Source: DATNPX01 sp036702975
GTDB lineage: Bacteria; Cyanobacteriota; Vampirovibrionia; Obscuribacterales; Obscuribacteraceae
DNA: 64,000 bases
Reading direction: 5' to 3'
Assembly (NCBI GenBank): GCA_036702975.1
Contig: DATNPX010000044.1
Coordinates: 1 to 64,000 of the forward strand
The position numbers and the translations under genes are program-made. Position 1 is the first letter of the stretch; each line of letters starts with the position of its first letter. This document shows, in pieces, positions 1 through 8,693 of this stretch. The notes under the pieces were generated by a model. It worked only from the letters and a program-made list of their open reading frames with translations. It was not told the DNA's origin and made no database searches.

Positions 1-1
1 A

Positions 2-1501
2 ACCGAACGCGATGAAGACTTGAAAGGCATCATCGATATTCTCAAGGAAGCTTCAACCCATTGCCGGGCCATTAGAAGAGCTAATTTAGCAAAATACAAA
101 AAAGAGTTAGAGCTAACCTGCACCATATCTAATTTCGTGCCAAAACCTTTCACACCGTTCCAATGGTTTGGCGCGATAAACCCCGAGGAGATGGACCGCA
201 AACATAAAGTGCTCAGAGATTATTTGAAGGAATCAGGACTGAAGCGTGTCACTTTGAACGTCACGGACTCTCAAATTAGCCTTCTGGAAACAGTTATCTC
301 CAGAGGCGATCGTTCAATGGGACAGTTGATAATGGCAGCTTTCAGATCTGGTGCCACTTTCGATGCCTGGGACGACAGATTTAAACCGCAGCTTTGGCAC
401 GATGTTGCAAGCAAGATGGGACTTTCACTAGTCGACATGGCGTGCACTGACCGCGAAGTTGGTTCACCACAGCCATGGGAAGTCGTGCACATAGGTTTGC
501 ACACATGGTGGCTTGTGCGCGAGTGGGAAAAAGCGATGGAAACACTCGAGACCGCACCATGCTCCGAGAATACCTGCCACGCCTGCGGTGTCTGCACAGA
601 ATTGGAGGTAACCCATAAGCTTGCAGCACCAAAACCAGAAGTTCTCAAACGCAATCCGTTCGTAAAAGAGCTGGACCAAAACACGAACAATCCAGACGGG
701 CATCCATCATTGTTCTTCGAGAAAAAACAAGATGAACCACCGACCGAGGCATATGTTCGCATGCGCTTCAGGTTCACCAAAGTCGGCGAACTTCGATTCA
801 TAAGCCACCTCGATTTGCAAACACTTTTCACGCGCGCCGCTCGACGAGCCGGTCTGCTTCTCGCCTATAGCCAGGGGTTCAATCCCCAACCCAAGATCAA
901 TATGGCAGCACCGTTAGCTCTGTTTCATGAGTCGGTTTCTGAAATCGGCGAGATGGAACTTGGCGAAACTCTGGCGCCAGACATATTCCGAGATCGTTTG
1001 AATGCGAAACTCCCGGCAGAAGTACAGATCGTCGAAGCATCTGCGGTGCCTATCGGCAAAAAAGAGTCGCTCGCATCGCGCCTTTCATTTGCAACTTATG
1101 AGGCGATCTTATCTGATGCACCAGTCGGTGATGATGAAGGTGCAAACAGCGCGTTAGTTCGCGAAGAGATTACACGTCGTGCGGCCGAAATAATGGCTGC
1201 ACCATCTTTATTGATAAAGGAAGTTCAAAGCCCGAATGCGCATGACACAAAACATGGCGACGGGCTCGATAAGCCGATCGAAAAGGACCTGCGTCCTTTG
1301 ATCAAAGAGATCAAAGTGACAAAACAGACTCCTTTGACATTGGCATTTAAATTGGCACATGGTTCGCGTGCACATCTCAAGCCCGCAGACCTGTTGTCGC
1401 AGTTACGTTTGCCCGAAGCGTCATCTCCGACGCCAGTACGTTGGAAGCTGAAACGCATTGCGTTACATGCCGAAGACGAATCAGACCTCTATACGATTTA
1501 G
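2..1501 (+). CDS. C-terminal part of a radical SAM / DUF2344 fusion protein (5' end outside window)
   Basis: The reading frame is open from base 2, so the gene starts upstream of the window; the TTG at 20 is internal. The first ~240 residues match the end of the TIGR03960-type radical SAM family, including its cysteine cluster CHACGVC near 577-597. From about 752 a second domain begins (RFRFTKVGELRFISHLDLQ), typical of the DUF2344/TIGR03936 domain, and runs to the stop. Such fusions are often found directly upstream of RNase E/G genes, as here: 31 bp separate it from the next start. The function is unknown; a role in RNA or ribosome modification is a guess from context. The radical SAM CxxxCxxC core is not in the window, so activity cannot be judged. 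Confidence 0.85.
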   Translation, partial: TERDEDLKGIIDILKEASTHCRAIRRANLAKYKKELELTCTISNFVPKPFTPFQWFGAINPEEMDRKHKVLRDYLKESGLKRVTLNVTDSQISLLETVISRGDRSMGQLIMAAFRSGATFDAWDDRFKPQLWHDVASKMGLSLVDMACTDREVGSPQPWEVVHIGLHTWWLVREWEKAMETLETAPCSENTCHACGVCTELEVTHKLAAPKPEVLKRNPFVKELDQNTNNPDGHPSLFFEKKQDEPPTEAYVRMRFRFTKVGELRFISHLDLQTLFTRAARRAGLLLAYSQGFNPQPKINMAAPLALFHESVSEIGEMELGETLAPDIFRDRLNAKLPAEVQIVEASAVPIGKKESLASRLSFATYEAILSDAPVGDDEGANSALVREEITRRAAEIMAAPSLLIKEVQSPNAHDTKHGDGLDKPIEKDLRPLIKEIKVTKQTPLTLAFKLAHGSRAHLKPADLLSQLRLPEASSPTPVRWKLKRIALHAEDESDLYTI

Positions 1502-1532
1502 ACCATTTTTTTGATCAGCCGAAAGGAGCTTT

Positions 1533-3809
1533 ATGAAGAAGTCATTAGTTATATCCGAATACGACAGCATCGCAGCTGTACTCGAAAACGAGAAAGTTGT
1601 CGAATTCTTCGTCAACCGCGGCGAACTGCTGCTCGGTGATATATATTCGGCAACGGTAGAAATTATTCTGCCTGGTATTGACGCCGCTTTCGTTAATCTG
1701 GGCAAAGACAAAATGGGCTTTTTGCACGCCAACGACGTTCCCGGTCAAGGACCTCTCAAGGAGCGGTTGGTACCGAAACAAAAACTGCTCGTTCAAATCA
1801 CTAAAGAGCCGACCGGTCACAAGGGTCCGCGCGTGTCGACCGCCATCAGTTTACCCGGCAGATTTCTTGTTTTGGTGCCAGAGGAAAGAGGCGTTTCAAT
1901 ATCGCGACGCATAAGTGAAGCCAGAGAGAGGGCTCGCCTTAAATCTGTGGTCAATTTGATGAAACCACCAGGCATTGGGCTCATAATCAGAACCGAGGCC
2001 AAGGGTCAAGGCGAACAAGAACTATTTGACGATTTCGAGCAGCTCTGGGACCGTTGGCAAACTGTAGTGTCAGAAGGCGAAGCCTCGATTGGGCCTACAC
2101 TCATATATCGCGACCAAGATCTGCTCTTCCGCGTAATCAGAGACGCATATTCGCATGAAGTGTCTGACATCATTTGCGATACAGCAGACGGGCAACAACG
2201 CGCACAAGAATATCTACAGGGCTGGGCGAGCAAAACGACCAAGGTCTCATTCCACACAGGAGAAGAGAACATTCTGGTTGCCAAAGGCATCGATAAAGAG
2301 ATTGAGGCTGCGCTCTCAGATAGAGTGGAGCTACCGAGCGGCGGTCACCTAGTGATTCAACCGACAGAGGCGCTCACTGTTATAGACGTCAACTCGGGAC
2401 GATTCACCAGTTCAAGAACTCAAGCCGAAACTGTGAGACGAACAAACCTTGAAGCTTCACAGGAGATTGCACGCCAACTGCGCCTGCGCAACATCGGCGG
2501 TATGGTTATCGTAGACTTTATCGATATGGATAGCCGCCGAGACCAGCAGCAAGTTCTGGAAGTCTTCCAGCGTGTACTGGAAGAGGATAGAGCTAAACCT
2601 CAATGTGGACAACTGTCAGACCTAGGCCTTGTCGAATTGACCAGACGTCGCCAGGGACAGAGTCTGCGCGAACTATTTACTGTTCACTGCACGGCTTGCT
2701 CAGGTCTTGGTGTCATGCCAACTTTAGAGATAGGTCACGCAGAGCACAAGCGAGTGATAACCTTCAAATCGAAGGAAGACGACAGCGCGAAGATTCGCGG
2801 CTCCCGCCGGGGGGCAATTAAGCAACAGGCCGGAGTGTTGAGAGCAGCTACCGCCAGCAATGGCAGAATCATGCCGACTGTTGAAGCTGAGCCAGAAGAA
2901 GATGCGCTCGCTTTTGTGCCAGAGGACATTCTCGAGCAGATGCCGGATGATCTGCTGCAAGCGAAGGAAGCTCCTGCAGCGTTCAACAAATATTCCGGTG
3001 ACGACGATGAAGACGATTCAGAGAACGAAGATGATGTCGTTCAAAGTCACGCAAAACCAGCACACTATGCAGTCGAGAGACCATTCTTTGCTCCCGAAGA
3101 GAGCGACGAATCAGAGCTTGCAAACAGTTTGTCTGAAAGCATCTCCGAAGTCGAGCAGGTCTATCAAGACATGGGAGCTCGCCGTCAGTCGGCAGCCGAA
3201 GAAGCAGACGAAGCTGAAGAGATTAGCGCTGCTCCTGAAGTAGACATCGAAGACGTTGTCGTCATTGCCTCGCATCCAGTCGAACAAGCTGAGTCGGAGA
3301 TCGAAGCCGAAGCCGCCGTGGAGGAAAAGTTCGAAACACCGGAAGTCGAGTCGCCTTACGAAACAGAACTCGATCCAATTACTGGCGTCTATAGGCTGAA
3401 AGCGAAGGCTCCAACAGTTAGCGCTACCTCTGAGCATGAGTTACAAAATCAGGCAACAGAAGGGCAACCTGAGCCCATGCATGAATTGCACGCTCACGAG
3501 TCGCACGAACACGGTTCTGAACATGAGCAGGAAGAAGACTGGGAAGGCACGCAACTGACCATCCCCGTGTACGGACAGTCTGAAGGTGAAGCCGCTGTCC
3601 ATGAACAGCAACATCTACAGCATCTGCACGACGAACATCATCATGAACACAACCACGAACATGAAGGTGAAGGTGTAGGTGAAGACGAGCAGCAGCATGG
3701 TCAGGAGCACAATCAGACCAACGCGCACGTCGAGAACGAACAGCAAGACGATCAAGACTCTGGCGCCGAATCAGAGAGCGAGCATATGCAGCCATCCTGG
3801 AATTCCTAA
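1533..3809 (+). CDS. rne: Ribonuclease E/G family endoribonuclease with long acidic, His-rich tail
   Basis: This is the endonuclease that starts mRNA decay and rRNA/tRNA processing. An S1 RNA-binding domain spans about residues 35-125. Catalytic magnesium ligands are visible as D285 (in IDVNSGRF) and D328 (in VDFIDMD), 43 residues apart as in E. coli RNase E (D303/D346). The zinc-link is C386-T-A-C389, 58 residues after D328, the E. coli spacing. The catalytic half ends near residue 430. The remaining ~330 residues are disordered, Glu/Asp-rich, with a His-rich stretch around residues 640-735. At 758 residues it is longer than RNase G (~490) and shorter than enterobacterial RNase E. Start ATG has AAAGGAG 6-7 nt upstream. 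It is probably co-transcribed with the radical SAM/DUF2344 gene. RNase G is the alternative name; the tail favours E-type. Confidence 0.95.
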   Translation: MKKSLVISEYDSIAAVLENEKVVEFFVNRGELLLGDIYSATVEIILPGIDAAFVNLGKDKMGFLHANDVPGQGPLKERLVPKQKLLVQITKEPTGHKGPRVSTAISLPGRFLVLVPEERGVSISRRISEARERARLKSVVNLMKPPGIGLIIRTEAKGQGEQELFDDFEQLWDRWQTVVSEGEASIGPTLIYRDQDLLFRVIRDAYSHEVSDIICDTADGQQRAQEYLQGWASKTTKVSFHTGEENILVAKGIDKEIEAALSDRVELPSGGHLVIQPTEALTVIDVNSGRFTSSRTQAETVRRTNLEASQEIARQLRLRNIGGMVIVDFIDMDSRRDQQQVLEVFQRVLEEDRAKPQCGQLSDLGLVELTRRRQGQSLRELFTVHCTACSGLGVMPTLEIGHAEHKRVITFKSKEDDSAKIRGSRRGAIKQQAGVLRAATASNGRIMPTVEAEPEEDALAFVPEDILEQMPDDLLQAKEAPAAFNKYSGDDDEDDSENEDDVVQSHAKPAHYAVERPFFAPEESDESELANSLSESISEVEQVYQDMGARRQSAAEEADEAEEISAAPEVDIEDVVVIASHPVEQAESEIEAEAAVEEKFETPEVESPYETELDPITGVYRLKAKAPTVSATSEHELQNQATEGQPEPMHELHAHESHEHGSEHEQEEDWEGTQLTIPVYGQSEGEAAVHEQQHLQHLHDEHHHEHNHEHEGEGVGEDEQQHGQEHNQTNAHVENEQQDDQDSGAESESEHMQPSWNS

Positions 3810-3831
3810 ATTTTCCAAGAACGCCTATGAA

Positions 3832-3867
3832 AAAAGCCGCTTCACGTCAAGAACGGAAGCGGCTTTT
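3832..3867. terminator. Bidirectional intrinsic terminator between rne and asd
   Basis: A perfect 12-bp inverted repeat (arms 3832-3843 and 3856-3867, core AGCCGCTTC/GAAGCGGCT) has a 12-nt loop. On the plus strand it ends in TTTT after rne. On the minus strand it is followed by six T residues and can stop asd transcription. It lies 23 bp after the rne stop and 36 bp after the asd stop. Confidence 0.85.
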
Positions 3868-3902
3868 GCTTGACTTAGAATTTAAGTCAACGCTAAATCA
3901 AA

Positions 3903-5015
3903 TCAGGCGAGCGCTAAACTGCGTTGTTGCACTAACTTCTTCTGAATGGCAAGCTCCGTCGCCAGTACAGCACCACCGGCGGCGCCAAGAATTGCGTTGT
4001 GCGCCAACGCCGTAAACGATACGCCATCCTCATCGATCTTCAGCTGCCCGACGGTAACGGCCATTCCATTTTCAGTCATTACATCCAGACGGGGTTGCGG
4101 GCGGTCAGCTTCAGAACGCACATGGATGAATTTTTTCGGCGCCGACGGCAACTCCGAGCAAGTTGAGAAAGCATTCCAGCGCTCTACAATTTGCCTTTCA
4201 GTCGGTTGCTTTTTGAATTTCACATCAACATATGCAGTATGACCATCCTGGACGGCGACACGCACGCACTTGGCTTTGATCTTAGGCTCCACTGCCATCT
4301 CGATGCCGGCGGCACCCACGGTGCCCCAGATCTTCAACGGTTCGATCTCAGACTTTTGCTCTTCACCGTTTATAAGTGGTATCAGATTGTTCAACATCTC
4401 AGGCCAAGTTGCGAATGTCTTTCCAGCACCAGAGATCGCTTGTTCGCTATGAACGCGAATCTTTTCGATGCCAAACTCTTTGAGCGGCTCTAGGGCAATC
4501 ACGTAGCTTTGAATAGAGCAGTTGCTTTTGACGATGATCGCGCCTGTAGTATAACCACGCTCTTTCCGCTGCTTTTCGATAACTTGAAGATGGTCGGCAT
4601 TGGCAGCAGGAATCATCATCGGAACAAGTGGGTCCATACGGTAAGCTGAATTGCAGGAAGTGACCCAAGCACCGGCTTTAGCATAAGCGTCTTCCAGACG
4701 CAAAATCTCCTCTTTTGTCGCCGCCACTGCGGAGAAGACAACATCAACGCCCGCCGCTACTTCTTGCACGCTTTCTGCGTTGATAACGGTAAGCGAGGCG
4801 ATATCGGCAGGTATCTCAAAGTCCATACACCAACGATCGCCGACAGCTTCGGCGTATTGCTTTCCAGCAGACCCGGCAGAAGCAGCGACTTTGACAACCT
4901 TGAGCCAGGGGTGGGACTTGAGCATACGAATGAGCTGTTGTCCGACCATACCGGTCGCACCAACGATCGCTGCGCGGTATTTCTCTCCTGAGCTGTTTGG
5001 AATGTTGTTTGACAT
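3903..5015 (-). CDS. asd: Aspartate-semialdehyde dehydrogenase
   Basis: Reduces aspartyl phosphate to aspartate semialdehyde, the branch point to lysine/diaminopimelate, threonine and methionine. The N-terminal Rossmann motif is GATGMVGQQL. The catalytic cysteine is C166 in SNCSIQ, followed by the conserved QAISGAGKT segment, and a DGH motif supplies the likely catalytic histidine. The EQAISGAG and GEEQKSEIE segments resemble the fungal/archaeal-type enzyme more than the short E. coli type. Length (370 aa) is normal. ATG start at 5015 has a weak AAGG upstream. It is transcribed alone or after the genes upstream on the minus strand and ends at the bidirectional terminator. Confidence 0.93.
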   Translation of the reverse strand: MSNNIPNSSGEKYRAAIVGATGMVGQQLIRMLKSHPWLKVVKVAASAGSAGKQYAEAVGDRWCMDFEIPADIASLTVINAESVQEVAAGVDVVFSAVAATKEEILRLEDAYAKAGAWVTSCNSAYRMDPLVPMMIPAANADHLQVIEKQRKERGYTTGAIIVKSNCSIQSYVIALEPLKEFGIEKIRVHSEQAISGAGKTFATWPEMLNNLIPLINGEEQKSEIEPLKIWGTVGAAGIEMAVEPKIKAKCVRVAVQDGHTAYVDVKFKKQPTERQIVERWNAFSTCSELPSAPKKFIHVRSEADRPQPRLDVMTENGMAVTVGQLKIDEDGVSFTALAHNAILGAAGGAVLATELAIQKKLVQQRSLALA

Positions 5016-5148
5016 GACCTTAATCCATAAGACATCGATGTAGTACAGGTAACGTTTACAGAATAACGATTCCGACCGAAACGGTCAAAAAATTGCGCGC
5101 CAAATATTAAGTTGCAGACGCACCGCCCGCAACCGGCGATGGCCGTTT

Positions 5149-7290
5149 CTAATAGCCCTTCTTGCGAGCCATACTCAAATTGAAACCGAATCGCACCGCT
5201 GACGATGTCATTTCGGGCGGCAATATATTCGCTTCTACTGAAGCTTGAGGGTCTGTCTGCATCAGTTGATAGACAAACTCTTTATCAGGTGTGAACTTTT
5301 GCTCCTCAACATAGAATGCACCACAGAAGGTACCCTCGAATATGAAGCACAAGCAAGTGGCAGACCGAGACGGGAAGGTAATTGCCAGGCATGCCGTTTG
5401 TGTCTTACTGGCAAACCAATTACACATGTAATCCATATAAGTGCGCGCATCAACCTTCTCTTCGCGCGGGACAGGGTAACCAAGGAAAAGAGCCGACATG
5501 GGAAGAACTATGTTCTCCGGCAGATCGTACAGCTGCACCTCAGTGTCTGGTTTCTCCAGATCTTGCATCATGATTTGCAAACTCTGCTCTGTGCCGTAAT
5601 TTTCTGGTTGCTGTTTGCGTCCATAAATGCAACCAACAGCGCGTCCTTTGTAGAGCAAGGCGGCAGAGCGAGACATACTCGATTGACTGACAGCCTTTAC
5701 ACAACCGGTACGCATACCGCCTTCGATATCAGTTATCAACCACTCCAGGTCTTGCTCTTCAGCAGTAAACGTGGCGAGGCTAGAAGGATCAAAGGCTGGA
5801 GGCACAAGGTCTGTGGCTCGTTTCAAATGAAATTCCCGGGGATGAGCTTGTGGAGCCCAGACTCGGAACGCAGCGTCAGCTTCAGACGCCAACGATGGCG
5901 TAGGAGCTGGGCTGGTTAAGCGGTTATCGTCGTCCCATCCCTGACCGGAATAGCCCCAATCATCTTCTGACGCAGGTTTCTTTGCACTGGGTGCAAGCGG
6001 CTCGGCTTGAACAAGTGGACTTGAAGGTGTTGGAAGAGGAGGCGGCGGTGGTGGTGGTGTCGGAGCCGGTGGAGGAGCTTGCTGTGCGAGCTGAGGCGGT
6101 TGGTACTGCACTGGCGGAGTCGGTGCCTGGTAAGCAGCCGGTTGACCACCAGAGCTATATTGATTTGCTGGTGGTTGAAACGGGGCTTGAGCTGGTTGCA
6201 CCGAAGCCGGTGTCGTTTGATATGAGCCAGAGACTGTGCCTTGATTGGCGGTCTGGAACGGAGAAGGTGCTCCTGCAGGCGGAGGAGACGCCGGCGAAGG
6301 TTGAAACGCGACCGGTGGTTGAGCCGGAGCCTGCACCTGGGACGCCTGAAATGGATTTCCACCTTGAATGGTTGGCTGGAATGGGTCCTGATAATTGTTT
6401 GCCGGAGCAGCCGGCGCTGATGGTGTTACCGGTGGTGCAGCATAGGGAGGGTTTGACTGAGGTGGTATCGATTGTGTTGACCACTGGTTTTCGGCCTCAG
6501 CATAATCCGCCGGCAACTGCGGCTTGAACTGCATGCCACCCGATGAGCCGCCAAAACCAGTTGGAATCTGAGTTGCGGCATTTTGCGGGGTGAACTGCAT
6601 GTTCTGCCCGTAAGCACCTTGGTCTTGCACGCCTTGATAGCTCTGGTGATAACCACCTTGCTCTGGTTGCTGGTTGTAATTTTGCTGAGACTGTTGGTAT
6701 GACTGGTCTCCTGATTGAGGTTGCCCGAAAGCATTTTGCGAAAAATCGGAAGATTGCCACTGATTGGCCGCCGGTTGCGAGTAACTGTTTTGCGTTTCCG
6801 CATAGCTCTGCGCGTATTGGTCGGAAGCATAGGCATCAGATTGGTAGGACTGTTGTGCGTAATCTTGCTGCGAATAGTCTTGTTGTTCGCTGTAGTTCGA
6901 TGCGTATTGGTCCTGATAGTTCTGTCCGTTGTTTTCGCCGTAATCTTGCCCTGCTGTCTCTTGAGGCCGCGAATAATCAACGTTGGCTGCAGGACGCTGG
7001 TCTATCTGGTCAAGTTGCTCTTCCCAATTGACTGTTGATTGCCTGGCGCCACCAGGTTTGGTATTAGTACCAAAACGGCATTGCAGAAGAATGCGACTGT
7101 TGCTCACGCAAACGTATTGAGCGAGAACTTCCTCGCCGGGCTTCAGTTGCTGCTCCGTTGGCAGAAACCCAGGTAGATTGTCTTTAGGAATAATGACAGC
7201 ATAACCGCCGGGCTCGGCATGCGAGACCTTGCATACGACATTCTGTCCTGCTTTGTACCCTGTAACCTTCCAGGGGTTTACCTTAGCCAT
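5149..7290 (-). CDS. S1-like protein with Gln/Tyr-rich prion-like and Pro-rich regions, unknown function
   Basis: I do not recognise this 713-residue protein as a named family. Residues ~8-75 look like a small beta-barrel of S1/OB type (GQNVVCKV..GGYAVII..GFLP), which suggests nucleic-acid binding. Residues ~95-260 are rich in Q, Y, S, N and G, with repeated QDYSQQDY/QSY-like units and few charged residues, a composition like eukaryotic prion-like domains. Residues ~260-450 are Pro/Gln/Ala-rich, including a run of prolines near 410-420. Residues ~480-713 look globular and may be a sensory or regulatory domain (ITDIEGGMRTG, FIFEGTFCGAFYVEE). There is no signal peptide, so it is likely cytosolic. 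It follows the zinc-ribbon gene by 87 bp on the same strand. Function unknown. Confidence 0.8.
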   Translation of the reverse strand: MAKVNPWKVTGYKAGQNVVCKVSHAEPGGYAVIIPKDNLPGFLPTEQQLKPGEEVLAQYVCVSNSRILLQCRFGTNTKPGGARQSTVNWEEQLDQIDQRPAANVDYSRPQETAGQDYGENNGQNYQDQYASNYSEQQDYSQQDYAQQSYQSDAYASDQYAQSYAETQNSYSQPAANQWQSSDFSQNAFGQPQSGDQSYQQSQQNYNQQPEQGGYHQSYQGVQDQGAYGQNMQFTPQNAATQIPTGFGGSSGGMQFKPQLPADYAEAENQWSTQSIPPQSNPPYAAPPVTPSAPAAPANNYQDPFQPTIQGGNPFQASQVQAPAQPPVAFQPSPASPPPAGAPSPFQTANQGTVSGSYQTTPASVQPAQAPFQPPANQYSSGGQPAAYQAPTPPVQYQPPQLAQQAPPPAPTPPPPPPPLPTPSSPLVQAEPLAPSAKKPASEDDWGYSGQGWDDDNRLTSPAPTPSLASEADAAFRVWAPQAHPREFHLKRATDLVPPAFDPSSLATFTAEEQDLEWLITDIEGGMRTGCVKAVSQSSMSRSAALLYKGRAVGCIYGRKQQPENYGTEQSLQIMMQDLEKPDTEVQLYDLPENIVLPMSALFLGYPVPREEKVDARTYMDYMCNWFASKTQTACLAITFPSRSATCLCFIFEGTFCGAFYVEEQKFTPDKEFVYQLMQTDPQASVEANILPPEMTSSAVRFGFNLSMARKKGY

Positions 7291-7377
7291 TGAACAATCC
7301 CGTTAATACCACCTTCGCACCAAACCAAAATGCTGATAATTGTTTGAAACCGCTCTTGTATCCGTATCCCCATGGCT

Positions 7378-7722
7378 TCATCTTACATGAAAAAGCCTGC
7401 GGTAAACGGTTTTCCAGAGTCGGCTCAGACCATTCATCGTCTCTGTTTCAACACTCAACTCCCCGCTAGTTCTCTGTACCCGGTTAGCGCCAGAAATCTC
7501 ACCTGTTGGAACAAACTGCAATCCACTTCCAGATTCCACGCAAGCACTCGCCGGCACGGTTTTCCCATGTTGCGTCTTGTGGCAAGCCAGACAGCTTCCG
7601 CCGTTGCAAACAGGATCGATATCGAGCCAGGTATTACAACGAGGGCAGTGCATCCCAGTAGAGCGACCTGCCGCCACTATCGGGCATTTGCATTGGGGGC
7701 AGATTAATCCGTTGGGTACCAT
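7378..7722 (-). CDS. Small zinc-ribbon protein, unknown function
   Basis: A 114-residue protein with two N-terminal CxxC knuckles (CPQC and CPRC, 18 residues apart) forming a likely zinc ribbon, then a third pair-like segment CLACH around residue 46. The second half lacks recognisable motifs and ends in a basic segment (WKTVYRRLFHVR). It starts 9 bp after the FeoA-domain gene, suggesting one transcript, although its Shine-Dalgarno site is weak. It could be a metal- or nucleic-acid-binding accessory protein; I cannot assign a family. Confidence 0.65.
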   Translation of the reverse strand: MVPNGLICPQCKCPIVAAGRSTGMHCPRCNTWLDIDPVCNGGSCLACHKTQHGKTVPASACVESGSGLQFVPTGEISGANRVQRTSGELSVETETMNGLSRLWKTVYRRLFHVR

Positions 7723-7731
7723 GCGTATATA

Positions 7732-7953
7732 CTACTCACTCGGCATGACTTCGATGAGGCAGGCCAGCTGGCGCCCGATGGCTATTTCAAGCTGGTTTCT
7801 AAGCACAATCACCGGTCCGCCCGGTATGTTCTTTTGCACCTGGATCGACGAGCCTTCGCCGATACCGAAACGCAAAGCATGCAAAGTAATTTCGCTCCCT
7901 GCGGTTCGCGTAATCGTCAGGCGCTGTCCGTCTTTACCATCTACAAGGGTCAA
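7732..7953 (-). CDS. FeoA-domain protein
   Basis: The 73-residue sequence has the FeoA/SH3-like pattern: a GQRLTITR strand, LHALRFGIGEGSSIQV, and the conserved PGGPVIVLRNQLEIAIGRQLA segment. FeoA domains assist the FeoB ferrous-iron transporter or sit at the C-terminus of DtxR regulators. No feoB is in the window. The start is TTG at 7953, supported by GGGAGG upstream at good spacing. It lies 52 bp downstream of the Fur-family gene on the same strand, so a metal-responsive operon is plausible. Confidence 0.8.
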   Translation of the reverse strand: MTLVDGKDGQRLTITRTAGSEITLHALRFGIGEGSSIQVQKNIPGGPVIVLRNQLEIAIGRQLACLIEVMPSE

Positions 7954-8005
7954 TTTGATTTCCTCCCGGATACTTTTTGTCCGAGCAATGCTTTCTTAGT
8001 ATTAA

Positions 8006-8554
8006 TTAAGGCTTGGTAGTAGGTTTGGTGGCAGCTCGACCCATTCGTCCCTCGCTGGCACTCATCCGTGGAGCGTTCAGCTGCTTCTGCTGCTGGCGGC
8101 AGTTTGGGCATATACCAAAAATTTTGAACTGAGCATCAATCACTTCGAAGTTGTGACGTGCGCCGATTTTCTGTCCGGCTTCTTCTAGGAAGTGGTCTTC
8201 GAATTCCAGGGTCGTGTTGCAGCTAATGCAGATAATGTGCTGATGCGGCAGAGTGTCCTGCTTCAGCTCGTAGTGCTTGTGACCTTCGGCAAAATCTAGC
8301 TCTCGCAGCAGCCCAAGCGACGACAAAAGCTTTAACGTCCGATAAGCGGTTGCCAGACTGACATTCGATCCGCGTTCTCCCAGTTTGGCATGTAACTCTT
8401 CTGCCGAAAGATGCATGCCGTGAGGCAACTCTCTGAAAATCTGCAGAATCGTCTCACGTTGAGCCGTGATTCGATGCCCGCGTTTGCGCAGGCTGTCAAA
8501 AACAGGATCGGCTGCTGCAGGAGCTAGATCAGGAGGTGTTGATTTTTCGTCCAT
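8006..8554 (-). CDS. fur: Fur-family metal-dependent transcriptional regulator
   Basis: A 182-residue Fur/Zur/PerR-family repressor. A winged helix occupies residues ~20-95 (RGHRITAQRETIL; VSLATAYRTLKLL as recognition helix). The dimerisation and metal domain follows, with HKHYE, the HQHIICISCN segment and a second cysteine pair CPNC, consistent with a structural zinc Cys4 site. A basic low-complexity tail of about 30 residues (SASEGRMGRAATKPTTKP) is added at the C-terminus. The substrate metal cannot be told from sequence, but linkage to a FeoA-domain gene favours iron. It lies 139 bp downstream of uvrA on the same strand. Confidence 0.9.
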   Translation of the reverse strand: MDEKSTPPDLAPAAADPVFDSLRKRGHRITAQRETILQIFRELPHGMHLSAEELHAKLGERGSNVSLATAYRTLKLLSSLGLLRELDFAEGHKHYELKQDTLPHQHIICISCNTTLEFEDHFLEEAGQKIGARHNFEVIDAQFKIFGICPNCRQQQKQLNAPRMSASEGRMGRAATKPTTKP

Positions 8555-8693
8555 TTCATCCGGACTGAGCGCGGGTCGCGAAGTGCAGTCTGCAAATGCT
8601 TATTCAATCATAAATCAAAGCGCTGACCGGGTAAACCAAAAGGCGCCTAAACATCGGAAAAATTCGCAAATTACCAGCGTCTCATCCAAACAA

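Noticed and set aside
3424..3795. Minus-strand frame opposite the His-rich end of rne
   Set aside because: Arg/Ala/Val/His-rich antisense of the repetitive tail; no ribosome site and no motif.
5982..6527. Plus-strand open frame inside the QY/Pro-rich gene
   Set aside because: Mirror frame of Pro/Gln codons; valine/glutamate/alanine-rich without motifs, and it lies wholly inside a better-supported gene.
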